Shown in pieces: positions 8,380 to 15,417 of a DNA stretch of 15,417 bases. Every line of letters begins with the position of its first letter. The first letter of the stretch is position 1. Under the pieces are notes generated by a model. That model was not told where the DNA came from. It did no database searches and worked only from the letters and a program-made list of their open reading frames with translations. Source of the DNA: an uncultured Clostridia bacterium. Its GTDB lineage: Bacteria > Bacillota > Clostridia > TANB77 > CAG-508. Position numbers and translations under genes: made by a program. The DNA lies in assembly GCA_947589135.1 (NCBI GenBank), contig CANPZT010000021.1, positions 1 through 15,417 of the forward strand, written 5' to 3'.

Positions 8380-9474
8380 TTATTTTCTAAAATTAATTTT
8401 GGGTTTATTTATTTTTATATTACTTTTTGCAATTGTAAAAAAAGCATTTAAAGTTTTTAGCATAATTTCTTTACTTTCATCATCTATATTTTTATATGTT
8501 TTTAACATAGTTAAAGCATTTGTAAATTTATTACTACTGAATTCGGATAATGTCTCTACTCCTGTTGTATTTAAAATTTCAAAAAATATATCAATAAATT
8601 TTTCTCTTTGAGCTGGTTTTATTTCTTTTAACCAATCTGTAATAGTATTATCAATAAATTCGCTAGAATATGTTAGTTCTTCTCTAACAAATTTTGTATT
8701 AATCACTTGCCAAGAGTATAAATCATGTTGCATAATACCTGTTTGCGTACTTTTTAAAATTGTAGTTTCTTCTTTATGATTTAATAATCTACCAATAATT
8801 GAAGTTTGCGGAATATATGTATGCACTCTATTTAATATGTTTTGATATTCTTTGCTTTCTACTACTTTATCACAAAATCCTGGTCCATCATTGTTATATA
8901 CATCAATAATTCTTTTTCTTATTTTTTCATTGCAAAAAGTAGATGCATATATAGCTAGATTTCCTCCTTTAGAATGTCCTCCAACTCGTATAGCACTTTT
9001 ATATTTTTTTGCTATCTTTTCTAAATATTCTACTGCATCTATTTGAGATGGGACATATTCACTAAAGCTCATATTAAAATCTTCTTTCCATCCAATCACA
9101 GTATTATCAGTTCCTCTATAAGCTACATATATAGTATTATCTGGCATTATAATTGTAATTGCAGAAAATTGTTTTTCACTTTCAAATTCTAATTTATTTA
9201 TATATTGTGTAATTTTTAATTTAGAAAATCTATTACTTTTAGAGAGAGCTGGAAATAAATCTTCATCTTCTTTTTGTAAAATTCTTCCTATCTTTTTTCT
9301 TTCTAAATATCTTTTATAACATTCTTCTATTGTAATTTCTTCTTCATTATCTAGTAAGCCATCAAAAGGAAAATATGCTAAACGAGATAATATTAGGTTA
9401 TCAATCTCATTAAATTTATTATCGCTTATTAATAAGTCGCCTCTCCAATCAATATAATCAAAAATATTAGCCAT
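8380..9474 (-). CDS. DUF2974 (Mbeg1-like) alpha/beta-hydrolase
   Basis: This 364-residue protein resembles the DUF2974/Mbeg1-like family of lipase-fold proteins common in Firmicutes. Visible marks are AYRGTD (118-123), the nucleophile elbow GGHSKGGN (165-172, probable nucleophile S168) and NDGPGF (195-200), in the family's usual order. There is no signal peptide, so it is presumably cytoplasmic. The substrate is not known for the family. AAAGGAG precedes ATG 9474. The preceding hydrolase ends only 13 nt upstream, which argues for one transcript. The C-terminal third is helical, Lys/Asn-rich and poorly conserved to my eye. Confidence 0.85.
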   Translation of the reverse strand: MANIFDYIDWRGDLLISDNKFNEIDNLILSRLAYFPFDGLLDNEEEITIEECYKRYLERKKIGRILQKEDEDLFPALSKSNRFSKLKITQYINKLEFESEKQFSAITIIMPDNTIYVAYRGTDNTVIGWKEDFNMSFSEYVPSQIDAVEYLEKIAKKYKSAIRVGGHSKGGNLAIYASTFCNEKIRKRIIDVYNNDGPGFCDKVVESKEYQNILNRVHTYIPQTSIIGRLLNHKEETTILKSTQTGIMQHDLYSWQVINTKFVREELTYSSEFIDNTITDWLKEIKPAQREKFIDIFFEILNTTGVETLSEFSSNKFTNALTMLKTYKNIDDESKEIMLKTLNAFFTIAKSNIKINKPKINFRK

Positions 9475-9487
9475 TTTACTGCTCCTT

Positions 9488-10369
9488 TTATTTTTTTATA
9501 AAATTTATAATTTGATCTGCTAATTCTTCCTCTTTTCCTGTATATCCATGGTCTGCGCCATCAATATAATCAATATCTTTGTTTGAATTAATAATGGAAT
9601 TACTTACTATTGTAACTAATTCATCTGCTTTTTGTAAAATCATTTCGTTTTTATTTCCCCATCTCATCATTAAAGGAACTTTTATTTGATTTAATTTTTC
9701 TAATTCACTATCTTCGCCATAATTTGCAAAATCTATTTCTTTATTATCACGAGCATATCTTAAAAATGTTTTTACACTAAGTGGATGAATAAATGCTTCT
9801 TTTGGCATTAAATCTAAGCTTTGTTGCTTTTCTTCCTTTTGTTCTGCTAATTGTAAGTATTCATTCAATTTATCCCCTAAATACACTTTTATAGCTTTCG
9901 GAATATCAATTAGCGAAAGTAAAATTACTCCTTTTATATTAGATAGTAATTCTTCTTCCTCTTCTTCTAATAATTCGTTATATGTGTATACAATTTTAGT
10001 ACATCCTAAACTATGACCTTGTAAGTATATATTTGTATATCCTAATTCTTTTAATTTAATAATAGCACCTACAATGTCTTCATATCCTTCTAAAACATCT
10101 TCATAAGATGTTCCTCCTAATATTTTTTCTTGTTTGTCATCTATATTTCTTCTAATATATTTTGTTAATTCACTTCCTCTATTATTAAAGCAAAAATAAT
10201 CAATTTGAGAATCATTTGCTTTACTTGAAATTACTTCATCTCTTTTTTTGAAACAATTGCTACTCATACCATGAACTGCCAAAATTACACTTTGTGTTTT
10301 CTCTTTGCTTTCATATAAAAATCCATTCAAACTTATTCCGTCAGTAGCTAAAAAATCTATTTTCTTCAT
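9488..10369 (-). CDS. Alpha/beta-hydrolase (esterase/lipase-like)
   Basis: A 293-residue cytoplasmic alpha/beta-hydrolase. The HG oxyanion motif is at 33-34 (VHGMSSN), the nucleophile elbow GHSLG at 118-122 (S120), and the likely catalytic histidine in DGADHGY (H274). The strand that normally supplies the acid reads RWGNKNEM (236-243), with Asn where GxxD hydrolases carry Asp. E242 or another acid would have to serve, or activity is altered. An unusual Glu run (135-140) sits in the cap region. The Shine-Dalgarno (AAAGGAAA) is about a dozen bases from ATG 10369, so initiation may be modest. First gene of the group served by the promoter at 10495-10524. Substrate unknown. Confidence 0.85.
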   Translation of the reverse strand: MKKIDFLATDGISLNGFLYESKEKTQSVILAVHGMSSNCFKKRDEVISSKANDSQIDYFCFNNRGSELTKYIRRNIDDKQEKILGGTSYEDVLEGYEDIVGAIIKLKELGYTNIYLQGHSLGCTKIVYTYNELLEEEEEELLSNIKGVILLSLIDIPKAIKVYLGDKLNEYLQLAEQKEEKQQSLDLMPKEAFIHPLSVKTFLRYARDNKEIDFANYGEDSELEKLNQIKVPLMMRWGNKNEMILQKADELVTIVSNSIINSNKDIDYIDGADHGYTGKEEELADQIINFIKK

Positions 10370-10494
10370 AGTTATTTTTTTTCCTTTCTTTGCCTTTATT
10401 TTTCTATATCTACAAAAGGCATCAAATTTATTTTTTTAATCTTATCTTCCTAATATTATAAATTGAAACTTATTATTTTTTGACACTTTTTGTA

Positions 10495-10524
10495 ATTATA
10501 ACATTATTCTTTCCAAAATGTAAA
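10495..10524 (-). promoter_or_regulatory. Extended -10 promoter for the hydrolase group
   Basis: Minus strand: TTTACA (10524-10519), 18-nt spacer, TATAAT (10500-10495) preceded by TGT (10503-10501), an extended -10. It begins about 30 nt past the 3' end of rnpB and would give a 5' leader of about 120 nt before ATG 10369. A second TATAAT (10460-10455) further down has no convincing -35. Confidence 0.55.
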
Positions 10525-10556
10525 GCAAAATATACTAATGATTGAAACAAAAAAAA

Positions 10557-10902
10557 GAGTAAATCTGTAAGCCGGGTTCTGTCTTTTAAAATAGCCATTT
10601 ATCTAGGATATATATTGCTATATATCTCAAGCCACGCAATCAAGAAGGTGCCGAGCAGGCTTAATCTTCTTATTTAGGTGTTGCTCCAGATGGGGTTTAC
10701 ACTGACCCGCTATGTCACCATAGTGGCGGTGAGCTCTTACCTCGCCTTTTCACCCTTACCTAAAAATAGGCGGTTATTTTCTGTTGCACTTTCCTTAAGG
10801 TCACCCTCACTAGACGTTATCTAGCATCTTTGCTCTATGGAGCCCGGACTTTCCTCTCGTAATTCCTTTCGGATATTTACCAGCGACTATTCAATTTACT
10901 CT
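10557..10902 (-). ncRNA. rnpB: RNase P RNA, bacterial type A
   Basis: The catalytic RNA of RNase P, which trims tRNA 5' leaders. The minus strand carries the family hallmarks in order: GAGGAAAGTCCGGGCTCCATAG, then AGTGCAACAGAAA, AGGTAAGGGTGAAA, GAGGTAAGAGCTCACCG, GTAAACCCCATCTGGAGCAA, CTAGATAAATG, and ACAGAACCCGGCTTA near the 3' end. The ends are set by the P1 stem AGAGTAAAT (10902-10894) with ATTTACTCT (10565-10557). The order closely follows the E. coli type A RNA and lacks the Bacillus type B layout. The T-rich run just past P1 may help termination. Confidence 0.97.
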
Positions 10903-10908
10903 TTTTCT

Positions 10909-10938
10909 ATTATATCATAAAAATTAATAGAAAAACAA
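10909..10938 (-). promoter_or_regulatory. rnpB promoter
   Basis: Minus strand: TTGTTT (10938-10933), 18-nt spacer, TATAAT (10914-10909) preceded by TGA, an extended -10. The predicted start, 7 nt downstream, is base 10902, exactly the 5' end of the P1 stem. That agreement supports both calls. Confidence 0.75.
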
Positions 10939-10982
10939 TATTTTTATCTTAAAGAGTAATTCTACTTATATTTTTCCATTTT

Positions 10983-11011
10983 TTGTACATAATAATATTA
11001 ATTAATATAAG
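10983..11011 (+). promoter_or_regulatory. Promoter for the small helical gene
   Basis: TTGTAC (10983-10988), 17-nt spacer, TATAAG (11006-11011). Four of six -35 and five of six -10 positions match consensus. It is divergent from the rnpB promoter, and AAGGAA follows just before ATG 11043. Confidence 0.5.
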
Positions 11012-11042
11012 CAAATATTGCTAAGAAAGGAATTGATTTTTT

Positions 11043-11477
11043 ATGGAAAATAAGAATTTAAACATTTTAGACGAAGTTAATAAAGGTGCTACTATGGGAA
11101 TGGATGCAATTTCATATGTATCTGAAAAAGTTACTGACAACCAATTTAAACAAGTTTTAGATACAGAGTATAACAAATATAAAAAAATTTCTGAAAGAGT
11201 AAATAACTTATATCCTAATTATAGTGACAAAGAACCTCATGAAACAAATGCTATGAATAAAATGATGACTTGGTATGGTATTCAAATGAAAACAATGACA
11301 GATGATACTACATCTAAATTGTCTGAATTATTAATGCAAGGAACTAACATGGGAATTATAGAAGGTAGAAGACTTATTAATCAAAATCCTGAAGCTGAAC
11401 CAGATGTTAAAAATATTCTAAATGATTTTGTTGTAATGCAAGAAGATAGTGTTGAGACTTTAAAAAAATATCTATAA
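11043..11477 (+). CDS. Small all-helical protein, family not recognised
   Basis: A 144-residue soluble protein with no signal peptide or membrane segment. Composition and periodicity suggest four helices (about 5-30, 32-53, 68-100, 118-142), separated by Pro/Asn-containing turns such as LYPNYSDKEPHE and NPEAEPD. Met is frequent. The outline is reminiscent of ferritin-like or DUF2383-type helical bundles. I see no convincing set of metal-binding Glu/His, so I assign no function. The start is supported by AAGGAA upstream of ATG 11043. It is transcribed alone, with a promoter at 10983-11011 and a terminator at 11488-11515, and converges on tspO. Confidence 0.85.
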   Translation: MENKNLNILDEVNKGATMGMDAISYVSEKVTDNQFKQVLDTEYNKYKKISERVNNLYPNYSDKEPHETNAMNKMMTWYGIQMKTMTDDTTSKLSELLMQGTNMGIIEGRRLINQNPEAEPDVKNILNDFVVMQEDSVETLKKYL

Positions 11478-11487
11478 ATTATTAATT

Positions 11488-11515
11488 AAAGGGATAGTTT
11501 TTCTATCCCTTTTAT
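11488..11515 (+). terminator. Intrinsic terminator
   Basis: A 10-bp stem AAAGGGATAG (11488-11497) with CTATCCCTTT (11503-11512), a TTTTT loop, and a T-rich tail. It starts 10 nt after the stop of the small helical gene. The A-rich 5' flank could let it also stop transcription from the convergent tspO. Confidence 0.88.
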
Positions 11516-11575
11516 TTGTTTAAAAATATTTATTTTTATATTTAGCAATCTGCTTTAATTTAGTTTAAAAGTTAA

Positions 11576-12034
11576 TTATCTATTTAAAATATAAAAAGCT
11601 AAATTCAAATAAGATGCAAACACAACCCATAAAAGATATGGTATTTGTAATAATCCAGCAATTTTATCTTTAGAATAAAACTTTACAATCATCATAACAA
11701 CAGCTATGGCAAGAAGAATTATCCAAATAAATGCAAAAAATCTCCATTTAAATACAAAAAAGATAATTGACCATAATGCATTAATTGCTAATTGCCAATA
11801 GTAAACCCAATCAATTTCTTTATCTGTTAAGTTTTTAGATTTTAATATTCCATATGAAATTCCCATTGTAATGTATAGAATAGTCCAAACAATTGGAAAT
11901 ACAATGCTTGGTGGAGCTAAAAATGGTTTTTGTAATGAATTATAGTCCATAAATTGTGAAACAATAAGTCCCACTACTCCACCAACAATTACTGGAATCA
12001 AAATTGATTTGATATAAATACCTATTTTATTCAT
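11576..12034 (-). CDS. tspO: TspO/MBR family tryptophan-rich membrane protein
   Basis: A 152-residue integral membrane protein of the TspO/peripheral benzodiazepine receptor family, which binds porphyrins and related ligands. There are five hydrophobic segments (about 8-27, 43-64, 79-95, 99-119, 127-149). Family signatures are KPFLAPPSIVFPIVWTILY (36-54), WQLAINALWS (80-89), PYLLWVVFASYLN (132-144) and the aromatic-rich segment 3. Length is normal for bacterial members. AGGGG lies about 10 nt before ATG 12034. The upstream secreted-protein gene ends 58 nt away on the same strand, so they may be co-transcribed. In bacteria the role is often stress- or tetrapyrrole-related, and nothing here decides it. 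Confidence 0.94.
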   Translation of the reverse strand: MNKIGIYIKSILIPVIVGGVVGLIVSQFMDYNSLQKPFLAPPSIVFPIVWTILYITMGISYGILKSKNLTDKEIDWVYYWQLAINALWSIIFFVFKWRFFAFIWIILLAIAVVMMIVKFYSKDKIAGLLQIPYLLWVVFASYLNLAFYILNR

Positions 12035-12092
12035 ATTAATTTACCCCTGCTACAATTTTATGAATAAAATAGTAAAATATACTAAAATTGTT

Positions 12093-13077
12093 TTACTCCA
12101 TATCATCAATTTCTTCTATTACATTTTTATATTTAATTAGAAACACGGATGTATCTTCTAAAGTCGTTGCATTTTTTAATTCATTTAACATTATATACAT
12201 TCTATTAATATTATATTGATTATTTGAATTTATTGTAGTATCTGTTAATAATTGTGAATAGACACTAATTGCAGTATTCATATCATCTACCATTTCATTC
12301 CATTTATCATTATCTAATTTTGAATATGCCTTAAAAATGTGAGATTTTGTTTCTATTAATTTTTTATATACTTCTTGTTCATTTATATTTTTAAGAAATT
12401 TTGGAATATAATCATATAATTTTGTTAATTCATCTAAAGTTTCCTGTTTTTTCTCGTCTTTTGCAACTTTAGTTAATTCGTCAAATTCTTTATTAAAAGA
12501 CAATATATCATCTTGATTTAAGTTTATTTGATATAAATCCATTGTAATTGTTGGAATTGACACATATAAATTTTCAATCTCTTCTTTTATTTCTTCCCAA
12601 CTAATTTCATCAGATTTATTTAATACACCATTCATTTTCAGTTCATATTTTTTATTATCTTGTTGTTCTCCTCCCGAAGATTGACTTGACCCTTGTTGTG
12701 AAGAAGATCCACTACCTCCTGAACCTTGTGAGCTTCCTTCTCCTCCGGCCTTGTCCTCCTCCACTTTGACCTTCACCTTGTCCTTCTCCTTCTCCAGAAC
12801 TACTTCCACCACCACCTGATGATGATGTTCCTGTATCTGATTGTTGTTCAGATTCTTTTGAAATATCTCCATAAGATATTTTATAATTTCTGGTTTCTAT
12901 ATTATTCATTTTATTAAATAAACCTGTTAATTTTGATTCTAAAAATTTTATCTCTGTTAATGTTTTGTCAGTCGTATTGTCTTCATTATCTTTACTTGCG
13001 CTGGTATATATTGTTAATGATAGAACAATAATAATTATTATTAAAACAACATATGCTATTTTTTTGAATTTTTTCAA
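12093..13077 (-). pseudogene. Secreted/anchored Gly-Ser-rich protein with one-base frameshift
   Basis: Two minus-strand frames (12712-13077 and 12093-12872) form one protein. The start is TTG 13077, because GGAGG lies 8 nt before it. Residues about 7-24 are hydrophobic behind Lys residues: a signal peptide or anchor, with no lipobox Cys. After a short helical stretch comes a Gly/Ser/Glu/Gln linker. In it the frame breaks at the GGCCGG of 12750-12745. Dropping one C joins ...GGGQG to GGEGSSQG... and gives 327 residues (total length 3n+1). The rest (about 165-327) is a helical domain rich in Asp, Asn and Tyr. I do not recognise the family. Position and signal suggest an extracytoplasmic role. 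The break may be real, a slippage product in the Gly-rich tract, or a sequence error. Confidence 0.78.
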
Positions 13078-13195
13078 TTTTTAAACCTCCATTTTTCTCT
13101 TTTTTCTAGTATTTACATTTTTTACTTACTTTATTCTATGTATAAATTTTTCTATCTGTTTTATAATAATAAAAGAGTTTGTAATGGAGATTTAA

Positions 13196-13477
13196 ATGAT
13201 TGCTAGTGTTAATTTATATAGTAATGAAAAAGGTGAATTAAATAGATTTTTAAGTCATTTCTATAATACTGATATTGGAATAGAAAATAGTCTTAAATGG
13301 GAAAAAGAATATAGAAATCCTATTGAATTAGCTGAAATTATTGGAGTTTTTGTTGATAATTTAGATAATTATTCACTAAATATGTGGATTTGTTTAGATA
13401 AAGATGTATTTATTAATGTTACAAATGATAATGCAGATCAGTTAATTAAGTATTTATATGAACGATTTCCATATTAA
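13196..13477 (+). CDS. Small conserved-looking protein of unknown function
   Basis: A 93-residue soluble protein, acidic overall, with no signal peptide. The pattern of alternating hydrophobic strands and amphipathic helices (MIASVNLYS, ELNRFLSHFY, LNMWICLDKDVFINV, ADQLIKYLYERF) suggests a compact alpha/beta fold. It resembles short uncharacterised proteins common in Clostridia, but I cannot name the family. GGAG (13186-13189) stands 6 nt before ATG 13196, a well-formed site. A TATAAT (13162-13167) upstream could be its -10, though I see no good -35. It is divergent from the secreted-protein gene, sharing a 118-nt intergenic region, and is followed by the inverted-repeat element. Confidence 0.8.
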   Translation: MIASVNLYSNEKGELNRFLSHFYNTDIGIENSLKWEKEYRNPIELAEIIGVFVDNLDNYSLNMWICLDKDVFINVTNDNADQLIKYLYERFPY

Positions 13478-13509
13478 AATTCAAATAAGAAATTATAATA
13501 TACTAAATT

Positions 13510-13659
13510 AATAAAAATAAGAATAAAAGTTAATGTTTATAACCTTGGTGTCGCAACTTACAATTAAAATCTATTATGTAAGTTGCTCCAAATCGCACTC
13601 GCTTTGCTCGTTTAATCGCTTACGCGGTTATAATATTAACTTTTATTCTTATTTTTATT
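13510..13659. repeat. Inverted-repeat element of about 150 bp, MITE-like
   Basis: Outer arms 13510-13534 and 13635-13659 are exact 25-bp reverse complements. Pairing continues inward, after a small bulge, with TATAACC (13538-13544) against GGTTATA (13626-13632). Inside is a second perfect 9-bp stem (13553-13561 with 13578-13586) and a CpG-rich stretch (13592-13625) with ATCGC occurring twice. It lies between converging genes (13196-13477 plus, dtd minus). It encodes nothing convincing. It could be a non-autonomous mobile element, a bidirectional terminator or a structured RNA. Target-site duplication was not resolved. Confidence 0.65.
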
Positions 13660-13758
13660 TAACTAATTCTATAAAAGCTATATTAACTATATTCTTGTTT
13701 TATTTAATTTTATAAAATTTTCTGTCTTGTTTAATTAAATTGGAAAAAGCAATATCAA

Positions 13759-14196
13759 CTATTTTTCTAAAATAATAGTAACTGGTCCGTCATTTAATAA
13801 TTCAACTTTCATATCTGCCCCAAAAATTCCAGTTTGTATAGGAATATCATTTTGTTTACATTGTTCACAAAAGTATTCATATAATTTATTTGCTTTTTCA
13901 GGCTTTGCAGCATTTGTAAAAGATGGTCTATTTCCCTGAGAACAATCTGCATATAAAGTAAATTGTGAAACAATTAATAGTTCTCCATTTATATCTTTTA
14001 TGCCTAAATTCATTTTTCCTTTTTGGTCTTCAAATACTCTTAAATTGCATAGTTTTTTAACTAAATAATCTGCTGTTTCTTTTGTATCATTATGTGTAAT
14101 TCCTAAAAATACTAAAAAACCTTTATCTATTTTTCCTACTATTTGTTTTTCTACTTCTACTTCTGCATTCTTTACTCTTTGTATTACTAATTTCAT
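13759..14196 (-). CDS. dtd: D-aminoacyl-tRNA deacylase
   Basis: A 145-residue cytoplasmic enzyme that removes D-amino acids (and glycine from tRNA-Ala) from mischarged tRNAs, protecting translation. Hallmarks are SQFTLYAD (77-84), GNRPSF (88-93), GIFGADM (123-129) and the C-terminal NDGPVT (135-140), which holds the Gly-cisPro dipeptide (G137-P138) that reads chirality across the dimer. Length is normal. ATG 14196 begins 2 nt after the stop of the zinc-ribbon gene. With only a weak GAGGAA site inside that gene, its translation is probably coupled. It forms the end of a gpsA/zinc-ribbon/dtd run on the minus strand. Confidence 0.97.
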   Translation of the reverse strand: MKLVIQRVKNAEVEVEKQIVGKIDKGFLVFLGITHNDTKETADYLVKKLCNLRVFEDQKGKMNLGIKDINGELLIVSQFTLYADCSQGNRPSFTNAAKPEKANKLYEYFCEQCKQNDIPIQTGIFGADMKVELLNDGPVTIILEK

Positions 14197-14198
14197 TT

Positions 14199-14939
14199 TT
14201 ATTGTTCATCTTCCTCTTCGTCATACTCATAATTTTCATTATTTTCCGTAATTTCTTCATCTTTTTTTGTGTCTTCTTTATCTTTCTCAAGATTTACATT
14301 AGATTCTATAGTTATTGTTTTTTCTAAATTTTCCATTGCTTCTTCATTATCATTTTCATCCGCATTATCTCTATTTTCTGTTTTTGATATTTCATTATTA
14401 TCTTGTTTCATTACATCCTTTTTTGTATTTGAGCCATTGTCTTTTTCTTTATCTTCTTTTTCTTTAATATCATCTTTTAGTTCTTCTTCTACAATTCTTT
14501 TTTCATTTTGATTTTCTTCTTTTACTTCAGATTTTTCTAAATCTTCTAAAATTTCTACTTCTTTTGGTTGTTCATTAGTTTGTTTTTCTCCACAATTTGG
14601 GCAAAATTTATCTTCTTTATCTATTTCTTTATAACATTTTGGACATTGTTTTTTATCTTTTAAATTTAAACATTGTTGTAATAGTTCTTCAATCTCGTCA
14701 CTTAATACATCAATTCTAGTACATTCTGATTCTAAATCTTGCTTAATTGAAATATTTTCTTCTCTAACATGTTTTTCATAAACTTTTTTGCCGATTTCTT
14801 CATAAATTTCACTAACTTGCGATTTTAATTCATTAATTTTTAATTTTAATTTTGTCTCTTTTGCAATTTTTCCTGTTTTATCTGCAGTCATTTTATATGC
14901 TTCTGATGCTTTTTTTCCTAATTTATCAAAAAATTCCAT
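14199..14939 (-). CDS. Coiled-coil, zinc-ribbon protein with long acidic tail
   Basis: A 246-residue protein of unknown function. Residues about 5-95 are charged and helical, probably coiled coil. A zinc ribbon follows with CPKC (99-102) and CPNC (113-116), four Cys suited to one structural zinc. The remaining 130 residues are a disordered Glu/Lys/Asp/Asn tail ending in YEYDEEEDEQ. There is no signal peptide. Short zinc-ribbon proteins of this shape are common in Firmicutes, but the role is not defined. The acidic tail recalls the acidic segment of the 2876-4837 protein, although I see no shared repeat. AAAGGAG precedes ATG 14939. gpsA ends 59 nt upstream and dtd starts 2 nt downstream, so the three are probably one transcript. 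Confidence 0.88.
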   Translation of the reverse strand: MEFFDKLGKKASEAYKMTADKTGKIAKETKLKLKINELKSQVSEIYEEIGKKVYEKHVREENISIKQDLESECTRIDVLSDEIEELLQQCLNLKDKKQCPKCYKEIDKEDKFCPNCGEKQTNEQPKEVEILEDLEKSEVKEENQNEKRIVEEELKDDIKEKEDKEKDNGSNTKKDVMKQDNNEISKTENRDNADENDNEEAMENLEKTITIESNVNLEKDKEDTKKDEEITENNENYEYDEEEDEQ

Positions 14940-14998
14940 TTTTGCACTCTCCTTTTAATTTTTTCTTAATAATGTTATTATTTGGAGTTTTTTTATTA

Positions 14999-15417
14999 TT
15001 ATTCACTTTTTTTAGCTCTTGTCATTAAATTTTTTACAGCTTCTTGTGGATTTAAATTTTCGTAAATTACTTGATATACTGTTTCAACAATTGGCATATC
15101 AATTTTATTTATTTTGCATAGCTCATATGCTACTTCAATATTATCAATACTTTCAATTACCATTCCAACTTCTTTTTTTGTTTCTTCTAAAGTTTTTCCT
15201 TGACCTATTAGTTTTCCTGCTCTTCTATTTCTACTATGTTCACTAAGACAAGTTACAATTAAATCTCCTAGTCCACTTAATCCATAAAAAGTATCTTTTT
15301 CTCCGCCTAATTCTACTCCAAGCCTAGCAAGTTCCCCAAGTCCTCTTGTAATTAATGCTGCAAATGTGTTATCTCCAAGCCCAATTCCTGCTGCAACACC
15401 TGCGCAAAATGCAATAA
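14999..15417 (-). CDS. gpsA: Glycerol-3-phosphate dehydrogenase, NAD(P)-dependent (3' part)
   Basis: The last 138 codons of gpsA, whose start lies beyond the right edge of the window. GpsA reduces dihydroxyacetone phosphate to sn-glycerol 3-phosphate for phospholipid synthesis. The visible C-terminal helical domain shows GVAAGIGLGDNTFAALITRG, then ARLGVELGG, GLSGLGDLIVTC and SRNRRAGKLIGQG, which are strongly conserved substrate-site and core elements of the family. The C-terminus (MPIVETVYQVIYENLNPQEAV...LMTRAKKSE) is also typical. It ends with three successive TAA triplets (15001-14993). No terminator is seen before the zinc-ribbon gene. Confidence 0.95.
   Translation of the reverse strand, partial: IAFCAGVAAGIGLGDNTFAALITRGLGELARLGVELGGEKDTFYGLSGLGDLIVTCLSEHSRNRRAGKLIGQGKTLEETKKEVGMVIESIDNIEVAYELCKINKIDMPIVETVYQVIYENLNPQEAVKNLMTRAKKSE

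Noticed and set aside
10480..10485. Plus-strand TTGACA as a promoter antisense to rnpB
   Set aside because: No good -10 at a suitable distance; the nearest TATAAC is 11 nt away.
10557..10902. Type B RNase P RNA
   Set aside because: The order of conserved blocks follows the E. coli type A molecule; Bacillus-type blocks are absent.
13510..13659. Retron-type msr/msd RNA
   Set aside because: No reverse transcriptase gene lies nearby, and the arms do not sit in the expected context.
13533..13715. 60-codon plus-strand open frame
   Set aside because: It lies inside the inverted-repeat element and its AT-rich flank, with no ribosome binding site and no protein-like pattern.

Overview
The window is very AT-rich, with dense, tightly spaced genes preceded by strong AGGAG-type ribosome binding sites. 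It encodes a MecA-like penicillin-binding protein, Dtd, GpsA and a type A RNase P RNA. Together these suggest a low-GC Gram-positive bacterium. Type A RNase P RNA, rather than the Bacillus type B form, points towards Clostridia instead of Bacilli or Mollicutes. The genus cannot be read from this sequence.

Layout. Bases 1-67 look like the 5' end of a bacterial class C group II intron on the minus strand, cut off by the window edge. It sits directly behind the terminator of the first gene. Six genes then run on the minus strand (162-10369). In transcription order they are an alpha/beta hydrolase, a DUF2974 (Mbeg1-like) hydrolase, a frameshifted MFS transporter, a class B penicillin-binding protein, an unrecognised coiled-coil protein with a 36-bp acidic minisatellite, and a fused ABC ATPase/FtsX-type permease. 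A perfect 63-bp palindrome separates the MFS gene from the penicillin-binding protein gene. rnpB (10557-10902, minus) has its own promoter, followed at once by a promoter for the hydrolase group.

The right part holds a small helical protein (plus strand) with a terminator, a TspO homologue, a secreted low-complexity protein broken by a one-base frameshift, and a small divergent plus-strand gene. A roughly 150-bp inverted-repeat element with a CpG-rich core follows. The last block, on the minus strand, is the 3' end of gpsA, then a zinc-ribbon/coiled-coil/acidic-tail protein, then dtd, with the last two separated by only 2 nt.

Working together. Cell-envelope themes recur: the transpeptidase, an ABC exporter with a large extracytoplasmic domain, an MFS exporter, TspO and a secreted protein. 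Nothing seen proves one dedicated pathway. The parts most worth a second look are the terminator-adjacent group IIC intron end, the 63-bp palindrome, the 150-bp inverted-repeat element, the minisatellite protein, the possible leader peptide before the ABC gene, and two frameshifts that are each repaired by removing one base. No defence system, CRISPR array or prophage was recognised.
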